Positions 10,840 to 27,207 of a stretch of DNA of 64,000 nt are shown in pieces. The position numbers and the translations under genes were made by a program. The stretch covers positions 2,895,400-2,959,399 of the forward strand of contig CM074806.1 of NCBI GenBank assembly GCA_037447605.1, written 5' to 3'. The notes beneath the pieces are model-generated. The model was given only the letters and a program-made list of their open reading frames with translations. It was not told where the DNA came from and did no database searches. The first letter of the stretch is position 1. Each line of letters begins with the position of its first letter. The stretch is from Zygnema circumcarinatum. Taxonomy: Eukaryota; Streptophyta; Zygnematophyceae; Zygnematales; Zygnemataceae.

Positions 10840-12771
10840 ATGGCGGGGGCAGAGGCGGGCTTTCAGCAGCCGAAGACGGTTGTGAGGAAGCTTCTGTCGC
10901 GTGAGCAGGCGGAAGGGGACGGAGCGCGCGTATGGAGGAGCATTGGGAGGTGAGGATAGTTTGAATTCTATTCCAACCATGTGTTTTTGGTGGATGTGGG
11001 GGAGGCCGGATTTTAGGGTTGGGAGACTGAAAGTGGGGTTGGAAAGTGCAGGCCGGAGATGAAATCGCTGGACCCCTTCCTCCTGCTGGACGAGTTTCGG
11101 GGTGAGTGGGAAATCCCAGAATGATCAGTTGAATGGCTACCTTCATGGGTCAAAGAAGATGTTAAAAACTGATCTGTTTTTTGCGCTCCTTTCGTTGCTA
11201 ATTAGGAGGGATTGGTTATGAATTTTCCTTGCAGTAACGCCTCCCGCTGGCTTCCCCGACCATCCTCATAGAGGTAATAGCAGCCATTTCCTCCGCGGCC
11301 TCTCCTTCCTGCAGACGCCCCGTTGAGAAAGCGTTTCAGTCGAAGGCATCCAAGGCCCTTTTCTAAATCCCACCGAACCCTTGAAAGCGCAAATGTGCGA
11401 AAGGGAATAAATGTTATTGCATCTATTTCATGTCAAATCTAATAGCAGTACTTTGGATCGCTCCTAAATGTACTGTTTTTTGTTGCAGGCTTTGAGACGG
11501 TGACCTACATGCTGGAGGTGTGTTTGCCTGTACCGGCCGGCCGGCTTGTCTTCCGGCTTGTTTTCTTGTTTGTTTGGTTTGCTGTTTCAACGGTGTTAAA
11601 GCGGTGGAATCACCACTCCACTCCTCATCTTGTTTTTGGATCGTGATAGACTCAGTTCGTGCCTTGTTTCACTGGTTTGAGCTGCTTTGCTGTGCAGGGA
11701 GCATTCACGCATGAAGACTTTGATGGGCACAAAGGCACCATTGGACCTGGAGACCTACAGGTGAGGCCAAGGCTCCTCACTTTCGCGGGCCGTGGTCGTA
11801 ACAGCTATTGTATCTTACTGGACAGAGGATACAACGTTATTACCAAGTCAGACTTAAAACCTAAATTTCTCTCGGCGGCTTGATAGCCATACCCTCTGCA
11901 CAATTCTCTGCATGTTGTGACAGTTGAGTACGGTTCGTCCGTAAAGCGAACTACTGGAAGGCTCTTACATGTGTAGTTTGTCTTTGCAGTGGATGACCGC
12001 TGGGCGGGGCATTGTGCACTCGGAAATGCCGGCGACGGATAAACAGAACCACGGACTGCAACTTTGGGTGAATCTGGCAGCCAAGGACAAAATGTAGGTG
12101 AACTTTGTGCAGGGGTCCTTATGGCCAATTTGGGAATGGTGTCATGCATCAGAGAATGGATCTGCATAAGGCACTGCTTCAGTCAAGCAATAGAAGAAAT
12201 CTCGTCCGACCCTAGGGAAAAACATGAAGACATCAGCATAGACAGATTGGAGCTGACTCATGCTACCGCTGCACTTTGCAGGATTCCCTCAAACTACCAA
12301 GAGCTGGTTGCCAACGACATTCCCAAAGTTGAGAAGGACGGCGTGAAGGTCGCTGTGATCGCCGGGTCGTCCATGGGCGTGGCCTCCCCCGTGTACACGC
12401 GCACGCCCACCATGTACCTCGACTTCACCCTGCAGCCCGGCGCGAGCCTGCAGCAGGCCGTGCCCGAGGGCTGGAACGGCTTCGTGTACACTCTGGAGGG
12501 TAGCGGCACCTTCGGAACAGAACGCGCGGACCCCGTGGCGGCACACCACACGCTCGAGCTGGGGCCCGGGGACGGCCTGGGCGCCTGGAACACGGGGGAC
12601 ACGCCGCTGCGCTTTGTGCTCATAGCAGGGCAGCCCATCAACGAGCCGGTTGCGCAATACGGGCCGTTTGTCATGAACACTAAAGAGGAAATCATGCAGA
12701 CGATTCGGGACTATCAAACAGGAAGGAACGGGTTTGAGAAGGCGAAAGCATGGGCTTCGTCAAGGCATTAG
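10840..12771 (+). CDS. Pirin-family protein, copy 2 (7 exons, 294 aa)
   Basis: Divergent paralogue of the pirin at 7493-9315. Exons: 10840-10949, 11052-11101, 11235-11273, 11489-11517, 11698-11760, 11990-12093 and 12282-12771 (885 bp). The first six exons have exactly the lengths of those in copy 1. The cupin metal ligands His63, His65, His107 and Glu109 are kept, as is the usual LLLDEFRG that copy 1 has changed. The two proteins differ in the N-terminus and around residues 115-135, are identical over the converted tract in the last exon, and differ again at the C-terminus (AKAWASSRH here, [10 protein letters not shown] in copy 1). The upstream in-frame ATG at 10705 would add 45 residues. I prefer 10840, which matches copy 1. 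A G-box lies 80 bp upstream. Confidence 0.95.
12322..12683 (+). repeat. 362 bp tract identical to 7584-7945 (inverted)
   Basis: Partner of the identical tract in pirin copy 1. It encodes about 120 residues, from the PKVEKDG segment to FVMNTK, and is unusually GC-rich compared with the flanking exon sequence and introns. That is what repeated, GC-biased gene conversion would leave. Confidence 0.9.
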
Positions 12772-14597
12772 AGAGGGTTGCTTGACCAATTGAAGCATAC
12801 TAGAGAGCGTCTCCTGTGACCTCCAAGGTTTGGGCCTGCTACTGCAACCCTGCACTTTCTTGTATCACCAGGGATGATTAGAAATATATAGGTAGGATGT
12901 ACAATTGAGGGCATTAGGAGATGAACTGATGAACATGGTGTAGTAGTTGACTGAGACATATCTGAGTTAGAAGGCTCTCTTTTCCTGGGGGATCGAATAC
13001 CTCCAAAATCTAATTCGTCAATCGCATTTATCTCGTTTCATTTCCCTAGGTGCAATTTTTTTGAGACTGCAATTAGTCTAAATGGAGAACAATATTCTGC
13101 TACATACTTGAGACGCTAGCCACGCACACAAACCTGATCGGAAACCCCATTTGATTCTTAGAAAAAAGTGCTCGATTTAATATCATTTTAACGCGTGACC
13201 ATCCAACTAGCAGTGCCTAAGCAGTTAGAAGTACTTTCATACTTATTAAAGGTTAGCATCAAACAAGCTTTCCAATTGACAGCAGTAGACCTTTTACACT
13301 CCTGCCATGACCATCTCCTTTGCCACTGGCTCCTTATTGACTCACATTATGTTCGCACTTATTAACCGGGCCCTGCTTTGAAAATATCGCCGTGCGCACT
13401 AAGCATAGCCAAGTACTCGTTGGTTCGTACCGCATAGGTTCCAGCTTCACGGACTGCTCCTGGGACCGCTTCTCTGCAGGAGTCGCAGGTCCTCCAGTCC
13501 GGCCCTTCCCCCTCGCCTCTGCGTCTGCCCCCTCCCCCTCCCTTTCCTCCCCCTCCCCCTCTCCCTCTCTCCCTCCCTCCCTCCCTCCCTCCCCTTCCCC
13601 TGCTCCCTCCGTCCCATTTCAGCGCATGCATGCTTTAAGGCCCAGCCTTGTCTGGAACCTCGGAAGCTTTCGCTTTCGAGCCCTCTTTCCAATAGCGACT
13701 CGCCACGTGTAACTTGTTTGCAACGTGGCGCTATTTGATTCGATGAAAACTCGTCCCAAATCGCATATCGCCACGTGACGCTGTACGGGGTCGAACTGTC
13801 GGGCATGGAACCGCGGCATGTGTCCCCGCCCTGTTCGTACGGTACGGCCCTGGAGAGCCGGGGCCAGGGCTGAAGGAGAGGGAGGGCTAACCCTAACCCT
13901 AATTTCAGCACTAGGGAGTCGGGACGGAGTCATCTCGTTGCATGCGCAGGCAGGATCGCTGTGAGCAGTTGAAGAAGAAAGAAAAGGTTGTGTGAGCTTA
14001 GAGGTGCGCCATTTCCTGCAGGAGGACTGCCGCCACTGCGTTGGGCGAGCCCGCAGCACTGAATTTGGAAGGTCAGTTCTCAGCTCTGTGACGAGCGCTA
14101 AATTGGGTGACAGAGAGGAGTTAAGGCATGGGCGGGCCTGCAGTATAGTGTCAGGATTGGTCATGAATTCAATGGGAAATGCAGGGAAAATCGTCCAAGG
14201 AAACGTGGAGTATGGCGTTTGAGATACGCGTTCAAAAAGATTGTCGCAGTTTATGCTTATGAAAGGAAGTGAACGTTATATTGTGTCCTTAACACATGGA
14301 TTCGACTCTCTTCGGCAGCCGGTCATCCAAACTTCTGATATGGAATTTGTATTGGCCAGGATTCTGGCCATAGCTCCATGTGTGCATGGCAAGGATGCAG
14401 GTTGTCACTTCTTATTTCCTTTAATTCTTCTTACAGATAAAGCATTGGAAACAGAATAGTGAAAGTAGATGCACTAAATGGAAGCCTCCGACGGGATCAA
14501 TGAATTTACTTAAGTACTTAGTTAAGAGCGAATAATTATGGAACCTTTGCAGTGGGGGTTGTTTGGGAAACAGAGAGGGTCCTTTTCCCCCTTCCGT
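12772..14597. other. Intergenic: pirin-2 downstream region and uL23m promoter/leader
   Basis: 12772-13380 is AT-rich and featureless. 13500-13615 is a C/T-rich simple stretch. Two CACGTG-containing sites lie near 13703 and 13772, a GTACGGTAC motif near 13835, and a double telo-box (CTAACCCTAACCCTAA) at 13887-13902. The remainder to 14597 probably holds the leader of the uL23m gene and perhaps a non-coding first exon, which I cannot place. Confidence 0.5.
13887..13902. promoter_or_regulatory. Double telo-box upstream of uL23m
   Basis: CTAACCCTAACCCTAA. Telo-boxes (AAACCCTA and close variants) are common in promoters and leaders of plant ribosomal-protein and translation genes. This one sits about 0.7 kb before the uL23m start codon, so it could lie near that gene's transcription start if the leader is spliced. 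Confidence 0.4.
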
Positions 14598-15616
14598 ATG
14601 GGGCGGCTCATTCCGTTTGCAAACATTCCATTGCGACTTGTAATGCCTGAAGTGCGTGAAAACATCGAGCAACTTGTGTTCAAGACTATTCCAAGTGTAA
14701 ACAAGGTACTCTTTCAAGGCGACATTCTCTGTGCATGAATTAAGTCATGTCTTATGGGACATATGTTGTCAAACATGAAATTCAAAATATTATTTTTGTT
14801 AGTGAACCGTATAATGTATGTGTAGCTGTCGGACTACTTGAGATGGACACATGAATCATCAAGTGATTGTGTAGTCGGCAATTATTAATCGTCATGGATT
14901 GGGAAAGTCACATCAGTCCACATCCATGGTCCTAAGAGTTTTTCAAAGTGGGGATTAATGGACTGCACAAAATTAATGCGGCAATCGTCAAAATAAGGAT
15001 ATTCGTATCAGAAATGGTTTTCTTGCGAACAAGGATGGTCCTGCATCTTCTTTTTGAAGAAATCCCAAGGTGCCAGCTGTGATTGAAGCACGATTTACCT
15101 GAACCCCTGAATCCTTGATCAGAGTGTCGAGGTCTCTGAAGCGTTTGCATTTGTGAAACTCAGTGTCTCTCCTGCCACTGAAATCAATGGCAGTCTCTGA
15201 CGTTTGCAGCAAATCTTCCATTGCCTTCAGGGCCCTTCAAAGAATCAGTCCCGTATATTTGGAATATGTTTCAGTATGCACCCAGGATCGAAATCTGCAC
15301 AAGATTAGCTCAAATGTCTCTTTATCTGACTTTTTTGCTACTTATATTAACAATCTTGATTGTTTGAATGGCTTTGTGTCGTACTCAGGTAGAGATTAGA
15401 CGCATCCTGTGGTCATTGTATGGCCTTAAAGTCGAGAGTGTTGACACGATAAATTATGAAGGCAAGAAAAAGCGACACAAATATGGCTTTTATCGACGAG
15501 CTGACTACAAGAAAGCTTATGTCACATTGAAGGAGCCCATCACTCTTCCCGAAGGATTGCTTCCGACTAGGGGGACAAGTGATCCTCAAGAGAATGCGAG
15601 CACTAGTAAAGCCTGA
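14598..15616 (+). CDS. Mitochondrial large-subunit ribosomal protein uL23m (2 exons, 111 aa)
   Basis: Component of the mitoribosome at the peptide exit tunnel. Exons 14598-14705 and 15389-15616 join in phase 0 (SVNK, then VEIRRILWSLYG). Plant uL23m landmarks in order are FANIPLRLVMP, FKTIPSVNK, IRRILWSLYGLKVE, GKKKRHKYGF and DYKKAYVTLKEP. The length fits the family, and the short basic N-terminus with no long presequence is also normal for it. An in-frame ATG at 14538 would add 20 residues. The 14598 start (MGRLIPFANIP) matches the family better. The single intron is 683 bp. Confidence 0.93.
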
Positions 15617-16278
15617 AGATGTGCGGGTGTAAGACTTGTTAGATGTGCCATCAAGGTGTAGGTATTCACAAATCTAAGCAAATTATCCATAGTGAAAACT
15701 TTCTGAAGGCAGAGACTAGAATAGGGCAGTTCGGCACCCAGTTCATGTATCAGGAACAGTCGGAAGCTCCTTGAGTATGGCCATAGTTTTCAGGTAAAAG
15801 GAAGTGCTTCCTGGGCAGTTATGATGAGTGAAGTATGTTTGTCACTTTGCAGCCGATTGTATTTGCTGTTTCTGTAATTTTTCTCTCCTATCAAGATGCT
15901 CCGTATTTCATTCCAACTCCTCTTCCATTGGATGCAATTCCACATAGGTCGTCATTTCCAGAACAAATGGTTGAGTCAAGGCAACATAAAGTGCCTGATC
16001 ATTGGACAAAGGCTGATCTCCCTCCAGGAAAAAAAATGCATGTACAACATTTACAAAGGAGCAGAACGGCCATTGCCCTGTAAACGATGGGCTTAAAGCA
16101 CTACCCCATGCATGCTCCCTCCCTCCTCTCTCTGTTTCTCCCTCTCTCCCTCGCTGGGTTGATTTCTCACTGAGCGACACGTGTCATATTGTCACAAAAA
16201 CCATAGTTGCACTTGCCTAAAAAGAATAATCTTGGAGGAGTAATGAGTTTCGCCTGCCTTTTGCTAAGTTCAAACACC
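15617..16278. other. Intergenic between the convergent uL23m and ALG13 genes
   Basis: Contains the 3' untranslated regions of both genes. Apart from a C/T-rich stretch near 16105-16155 and an AT-rich spacer I see nothing here. Confidence 0.5.
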
Positions 16279-17592
16279 TCAAGGGTCTGGAAATCCTAAG
16301 AACGAATCCAACGCTCGAGCGAAGTGATGTGCCTCAACCGGTGGATAGGGGACCAAGTTTGAAGGGTTCAGCGACTCGACAACCGCGGTCAACGTATTTG
16401 GACTCGCACACAGCAAGTGACCCTGCTCCTCCAGAACGTCTGCAAGCTCACGCTGGTGATTATCCATCAGCGCCTCGTTCACGACTACAACAAGTGGTTT
16501 CCCGGCACGGAGTGCTTCAAAAATACTTCCAGATCCTGCCATTGGAAATCATAACGAGGCGCTGTCAAGGGATGAAATCGCAATGATTATTGCTCAATTA
16601 AGCAACGACGCATCAAGAAATCAAATGATTGAAGCGTATAGAGAACTGGCCGGTAGAAAGCGTAAACTACACTTCCAGACTCAATGCGTGGGGAAGAGAG
16701 GAAAAAATGGAGAAAAGAGAAAATGGGGATAATCGAGGGAAGGGACGATGCTGTTTGCTTGACAAGCGGATTAAACTCACCAGCGTGGCTAATTACAAGA
16801 GAGGCAGACTGAACATACTCCGCCAATGACGGCGTGAAGGTGAAATAGTCAACCTTTAACCCGTTCGTTTCGCTGCTGCCTTTCTGAAGCACCCAAAAGA
16901 TGACAGCTCAACCATTGAAATTAGCAACCATGTGAGGTTCACCATTTTTATGTTTTATACCTTGAAATGTATCGTGCTAAAAATAAAGTGAGGGATTTAA
17001 GTTAATTTAAAACAGGAAGCCGTTAACAGACAATGGCGTCTTAACTACAAAACGCATGTTTTTTTTGAAGAGCATTCAAGCTGGAATGTGTGGAGGTCAC
17101 GCCATTGTCACTGAGAGATCGGGGGATCAAGCCTCGAAGGAGAAAAGCTAAACGCCTTAACGCTTTTAAAGTCTGGGACTCGAGGACCGTAAAGTTTGTG
17201 CAAAATGGGTTTCGAAAGATTATATGAAAACACGAGAGAGGCAGATGGAAACCATCATGGATGCCAGGCTTGCAGCAAAAGAGTTTTCGCAGAATAGAAA
17301 CTGGTGGTGAAGACGCATACTTCTTGAGTACTCCGCTAAATGATAAAGCCAGAAAAAAAATCAAAATCAAAGAAAGAAATGGAAAAATGAAAGGAACACC
17401 GAAGAAAGTGGCCAGGGCAGAGGCTCGCACTCGAACAGGCAGGTGCTTCCCCTTCCCGATCTGAATGACGAGCGAATCGTAGCCCTTGGACCGCAGCATG
17501 TCCTGAAAGTCCGCCGCATCGACGGCCCGGATGAGAGCGTCGAACAGCGTGGTGCCCACTGTGACGAACACAGTTCCTCCCCCGCCCGCCAT
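16279..17592 (-). CDS. ALG13: ALG13, catalytic subunit of UDP-GlcNAc transferase (3 exons, 173 aa)
   Basis: With its membrane partner ALG14 it adds the second GlcNAc to the dolichol-linked oligosaccharide on the cytosolic face of the ER. Exons: 17431-17592, 16781-16883 and 16279-16535 (522 bp, in phase). Family landmarks are TVFVTVGTTLFDALI at the N-terminus, VDYFTFTPSLAEYVQSA, LVISHAGSGSIFEAL, GKPLVVVVNE and LMDNHQRELA, ending DSFLGFPDP. This is a plain GT-B C-terminal half-type protein, of normal plant length and without the extra domains of animal ALG13. The frame is open upstream to an ATG at 17814, but the family starts directly before TVFVTVG, so 17592 is used. It is head-to-head with the RlmN-like gene, with 594 bp between the start codons. 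Confidence 0.93.
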
Positions 17593-18186
17593 GTCCTCGC
17601 CGCCTCCCCCCTCCCCCCCTTCGCATCCCCTCCTTGCCCCGTAAGGCAGACTTGTCAAGGTTAACTTAGAATCCTCGTGCAATGCAATGCAGCCTGCCGG
17701 CGGATGTCGTGATGACGCCCCGGATCGAAAACTTCTGTTTAAAGCCTGGAGAGCATTTTTTTCTGAGTTTGTGACTATCTGGGCCTTACTCGACGAAGGC
17801 TCCCTGTCCTGCACTACGCCTCTCCTCCCCTTTCCGACGCGCTATACGCAAGCACACGATGCGAAACGATACGGTATGATTTTACACAATACGATACGAT
17901 ACCGAGCCGAATGCATGGCTGCGACGGCAAAAAATTGCCGGAAAATCGTACGAAAAATATTTACATCCGTGAAAACATTACAGTATGTACTGTACATCCG
18001 TGAAGACATTATGTACGGACGGCATCCATGACCATGACCTCATCGCCAGGCATCCTCAGATGAGGTAATTACCTTAAATATCGTAAAAAGGCAGAGACAG
18101 ACAGAGACAGGCGCGCAGCGCAGCCAGCTCCCTCCCTCCCTTCCTTTCCTCGCTCCTGCGTTCGCAACGTTCGCTCCGCTTGCTTC
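17593..18186. promoter_or_regulatory. Bidirectional promoter region of ALG13 and the RlmN-like gene
   Basis: Only 594 bp separate the two divergent start codons, so both promoters must lie here. A segment near 17865-17905 repeats ACGATACG-type units. A near-duplicate ACATCCGTGAA[A/G]ACATTA occurs at about 17964 and 17994 with GTAC sites beside it. No clear TATA box was seen for either gene. Confidence 0.55.
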
Positions 18187-23090
<4,904 letters not shown>

Positions 23091-23547
23091 TGCTCTTTCT
23101 AAGGTATGGCATGCCACCTGTTTTGTCATGCGGTGGGTTCCCAATAAATGTAAAGTTATGACCTAAATCTCCTTTGGTCATGTCACCTTTTGGATGAATG
23201 TACTTGTTCTTATTATCTGGAAGCTGTCAAAGCCACGGCTCTTTCGTGAGATTACGATACCATCCGAGCCTTTTACACATTTTAAGAGCATATATCTCGA
23301 AAATCTCACTAGTTTTATTGATTTGAGTGCCGAGTTCAGTACCGAACGTAAGTGGATGTTTTTGTAATTGAACTCTTCGTTGTTGGAGCACGTGTTCAAG
23401 TTGCACTTTAAAATAACGGTTGAACATTCGAACGGTGAATTTCCAAATTGCGTCCACAACGTTTTTCCTTGGACCCACGGACGGGTAAACATTTGGATAC
23501 CTGGTTGTGAGGACACGTCTTAGCCGTGATTCCGAGTGTCTGTTTAA

Positions 23548-23565
23548 AAACCCTAAAAACCCTAA
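23548..23565. promoter_or_regulatory. Paired telo-boxes
   Basis: AAACCCTA followed directly by a second AAACCCTAA-type unit. It lies about 1.05 kb upstream of the FtsH start codon and 0.46 kb after the RlmN-like stop, so which transcript it belongs to is not clear. Confidence 0.35.
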
Positions 23566-24414
23566 TTCGTGACTGAGCCTTTTTGCATCCGCTGCTGCCA
23601 GTCGTGTAGCGGTCTACATGCAATTCCGACATGGACGACGAGATGACCGGGACTGACGACCAACCTCCATATCCGTCCTCTAGATCAAGCGCAACAAAGG
23701 TTGGAATCCGCACGAGTGACAATATTGAACATTCGAAATACAGTACCACAAAGAAAGTTCCAATTCGAGAAAGATGTTAATTCATCATTTTCGAGTTCGT
23801 TCAATTCAATCGAACAATTCAAAGCTCACGAATGCCGTCAAGGCATGTGCTTGCATTGCAGGCGCTGCTGACGAAGTGCTGAAAAAGCGATTGCTGTTGC
23901 CTTGGCCAAACCATGAGTGGTTTGGTGGCGTGCGAGGAACCAAAATCGAAAAATGATTTGAATTGTGAAATTTTGCGGCTATAAATCCATCCCCAACGAT
24001 CATAGCTAGTGTTCTTTCCACCCAAAATCCCCCTTGAAGCCCATCCTTAGATGAGATGTGGTCACATGCGAACAATTACAACTCTCATCACTGCTCTCAT
24101 CAGGCTGTCGTCAAACCCCTTCCTAGACGCCCCAAGCATTGGTTGGTCTCATGAGACGACCATGGCGTGTTCCACACGTCCCACCCCTGCCACCTATTTC
24201 GCGGCACCTCCCCTAAATTTTACAATCGTGGCCCCTCACCCCTCTCCCCGCAGCCTCGGTAACGCGAAAAAGATTTTTTTTTAGCGGGCGGGGGACGGCG
24301 TGGAATTCTTGCAGCCACAATCTCGCCCGCCAATCAGAAACGCGCGTTGGTCGACGTGGCGGTCGCTGCGGCGGCCGCGTCGTCCATCCGCTTTCGTGGC
24401 CCGGCGGGCGCCCT

Positions 24415-24422
24415 CCACGTGG
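24415..24422. promoter_or_regulatory. G-box in the FtsH promoter
   Basis: CCACGTGG about 190 bp before the FtsH start codon. G-boxes are typical of light-regulated plant promoters, which fits a thylakoid protease. The regulatory role is inferred. Confidence 0.45.
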
Positions 24423-24613
24423 CCTCGCGATAGGCGGGTGGCTCCGGCGGGCCGTTACTGGAACCATTTGAAGGGGCCGAGGGCGCAGAACAGCGGTCCA
24501 AGTGCATTCCAAGGCAGCTCGCTCGTTCGCAGGACCTGCAGGGAGCTAACCCTACAGGAGGGAGAGAGCGGAGAGATAGGAGAGAGAGGAGAGAGGGGAG
24601 AGGAGAGGTAGAC

Positions 24614-27207
24614 ATGGCTGCCGTTTCTACTGCTGCAGTGTTGGGGCCTGCGGGGGCAGGGAGCTTGGTGCAGCGGCGGGTGACTCGCAGTATTGCAGGT
24701 AGGGAGTTTGCCGGGCAGCAGCTATCTGCGGCGGTGCCTGTGCGGGGGACGGTTGGTGGGAAGGTTACCTTGAAGGCGTCTGTAGACAATGAGAAGGAAA
24801 GCGTCAATGAAGTGTCAGCCCCCCGCAGGAATCTCTTGAAGCGTGTCCTCGGAGGTGCGGCTGCACTAGGCTTACCTGCGCTCGTTGCACAGAAGGCGAG
24901 AGCTGCAGATGAGCCGGGAGTGGCATCCTCTCGCATGTCATATTCGCGCTTCTTGGAGTATCTCGACATGGACCGCGTGAAGAAGGTCGACCTTTACGAC
25001 AATGGCTCCATCGCAATTGTGGAAGCTGTGAGCCCAGAGCTGGGCAACCGAGTGCAGCGCGTGCGCGTGCAGCTTCCAGGACTCAGCTCTGAGCTCCTCC
25101 AGAAGTTCCGGGAGAAGAACGTCGACTTCGCTGCACACAACCCTCAAGAGGATTCTGGTGCAGTTTTGTTGAACCTTCTCGGGAACTTGGCCTTCCCTCT
25201 TCTACTCGTTGGTGGCCTGTTCTTTCTCTCTAGGAGGTCGCAGGGAGGCATGGGAGGTCCGGGTGGTCCAGGAAACCCACTTGCCTTTGGAAAGTCAAAG
25301 GCGAAATTCCAGATGGAGCCTAATACAGGTGTAACATTCGATGACGTCGCTGGAGTCGACGAGGCTAAGCAAGATTTTATGGAGGTTGTGGAATTTTTGA
25401 AGAGACCGGAGAGGTTCACATCAATTGGCGCTCGTATTCCGAAGGGTGTGCTTCTTGTGGGCCCCCCCGGAACCGGAAAAACCCTTCTTGCAAAAGCAAT
25501 CGCAGGAGAGGCCGGTGTGCCTTTCTTCTCTATTTCCGGCTCAGAATTCGTTGAGATGTTCGTCGGTGTTGGTGCTTCGCGAGTCCGTGACCTGTTCAAG
25601 AAGGCGAAGGAGAATGCACCCTGCATTGTTTTTGTGGACGAAATTGATGCTGTTGGAAGGCAGAGAGGAACAGGAATTGGCGGTGGAAATGATGAACGTG
25701 AGCAGACTTTGAATCAGCTTCTGACGGAGATGGATGGCTTTGAGGGTAACACCGGTGTCATTGTGGTGGCAGCGACGAACAGGGCGGATATTCTTGATCA
25801 GGCCCTTCTGCGGCCTGGTCGATTCGACAGACAAGTGCAGGTTGATGTCCCAGATATTAGGGGTCGTCAAGAAATCCTGAAGGTGCACGCCGGAAACAAG
25901 AAGTTTGAGGAGGATGTGTCTCTGCAAGTAATTGCAGCAAGAACTCCTGGTTTCAGTGGCGCAGATTTGGCTAATCTCCTCAACGAGGCTGCCATCCTAA
26001 CTGGCCGCAGGGGGAAATCTGCAATTTCTGCCAAGGAGATTGACGATGCCATTGACAGAATCGTGGCCGGCATGGAAGGAACAGTTATGACTGACGGAAA
26101 GTCGAAGTCTTTGGTGGCGTACCATGAAGTCGGACATGCTGTGTGCGGGTGAGTTTTGGCAATGCTGAGTATTTGCGGTGCTGAATAACTGATGGACGCG
26201 GTTGGAGGGTCATTGCGTGTGTCTTTGTAATTGCCTTCACCGTGAATTTTGTGATGCCTTCGCCGAATGTATTTTCCCAGTCCCAGTTTGCTTTCAATTC
26301 TGTTCCCACAGAAATAATGATGTTTCCGTTCCGTTAAACTATTGGTCGAGTCGACAATTTGGTGTGCAAATTTCTTTTTATCCTGTACTGACACGAGCTG
26401 TTTTTTGTTGTGTATTCAGGACGTTGACTCCAGGACATGATGCGGTGCAGAAGGTGACTCTTATCCCGAGAGGGCAGGCGCGTGGGCTGACATGGTTCAT
26501 TCCTGGTGACGACCCATCTCTCATTTCAAAGCAGCAGATCTTTGCTCGCATTGTCGGAGCCCTAGGAGGCCGAGCTGCTGAGGAGGTCATTTTCGGAGAG
26601 GCAGAAGTCACTACTGGAGCGTCCAGCGACTTACAGCAAGTCTCCAGCATGGCAAAGCAGGTAAGGATGGCAGTATGAGGGAATGAAACTCGTGGATGTC
26701 TAAGCATGTGTGTTGTATTGAGAGGGGATGGATATAAACAGGCCATTGGCTTCAGTGACATCATCTCTAATTGGCGAATCAACACTGTAGAAAGCTATTG
26801 ATTTTGTCGAATTTGGGCCTTTGGAGTAACCTAAAGTGGCGATGGTGTCGGTGATGGCGTTGGTGTTGCAGATGGTGACTGTCTTCGGTATGTCAGAAAT
26901 CGGCCCATGGGCTCTCATGGATCCTTCTGCCCAGGGTGGAGACATGATCATGCGCATGCTGGCGCGGAACAGTATGTCGGAGAAGCTCGCGCTGGACATA
27001 GACACGGCAGTGAAGGCCATCTCCGACGAGGCTTATGAGATTGCATGCAGACAGATTCGCGAGAACCGGCAGGCTATTGACAAAATTGTGGAGATTTTGT
27101 TGGAGAAGGAGTCCATGACAGGGGAGGAGTTTCGAGCAATCTTGTCAGAATACACCGAAATTCCTGTAGAGAACAGGAGAACGATGGAGTCTGCAGCAGC
27201 AGCTTAA
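24614..27207 (+). CDS. FTSH2: Thylakoid ATP-dependent zinc metalloprotease FtsH, FtsH2/VAR2 type (3 exons, 703 aa)
   Basis: Membrane AAA+ protease of the thylakoid that removes photodamaged D1 and other proteins. In plants it works as a hetero-hexamer of A-type (FtsH1/5) and B-type (FtsH2/8) subunits. Exons: 24614-26148, 26420-26660 and 26872-27207 (2112 bp, in phase). The N-terminus has a plastid transit region, then a hydrophobic Ala-rich stretch ending near ARAAD that looks like a thylakoid signal, then a transmembrane segment (about residues 190-205). Walker A GPPGTGKT is at 283-290, Walker B VFVDEID has Asp342 and Glu343, and the second-region-of-homology motif RPGRFDR is present. Zinc ligands are His504 and His508 in HEVGH and Asp582. 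The C-terminal sequence [19 protein letters not shown]-type is that of the FtsH2/8 group. HEVGH instead of the bacterial HEAGH is normal for this plant group. Exon 1 is unusually long, 1535 bp. Confidence 0.97.

Larger units (their letters stand above)
23091..24613. other. Intergenic: RlmN-like 3' end and FtsH promoter
   Basis: AATAAA at 23143-23148 probably ends the RlmN-like transcript. A telo-box pair (AAACCCTAAAAACCCTAA) lies at 23548-23565. 24290-24500 is GC-rich with a G-box, and 24556-24609 is a GA-rich leader. No coding region supported. Confidence 0.55.

Noticed and set aside
10487-10980. Poly-Pro and poly-Gly proteins on both strands
   Set aside because: They are translations through the poly-C run and the N gap.
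12289-12717. Long open frames antisense to the last exons of both pirin genes (also 7481-7973)
   Set aside because: They are shadows of the GC-rich pirin coding strand. They have no domain, and they match each other only because the sense strands are identical.
13887-13902. Interstitial telomere sequence
   Set aside because: Only two repeat units. Telo-boxes of this length are normal promoter motifs in plants.
23806-24075. 89-codon minus-strand frame with overlapping plus-strand frame
   Set aside because: No family features, no splice context, AT-rich spacer composition.
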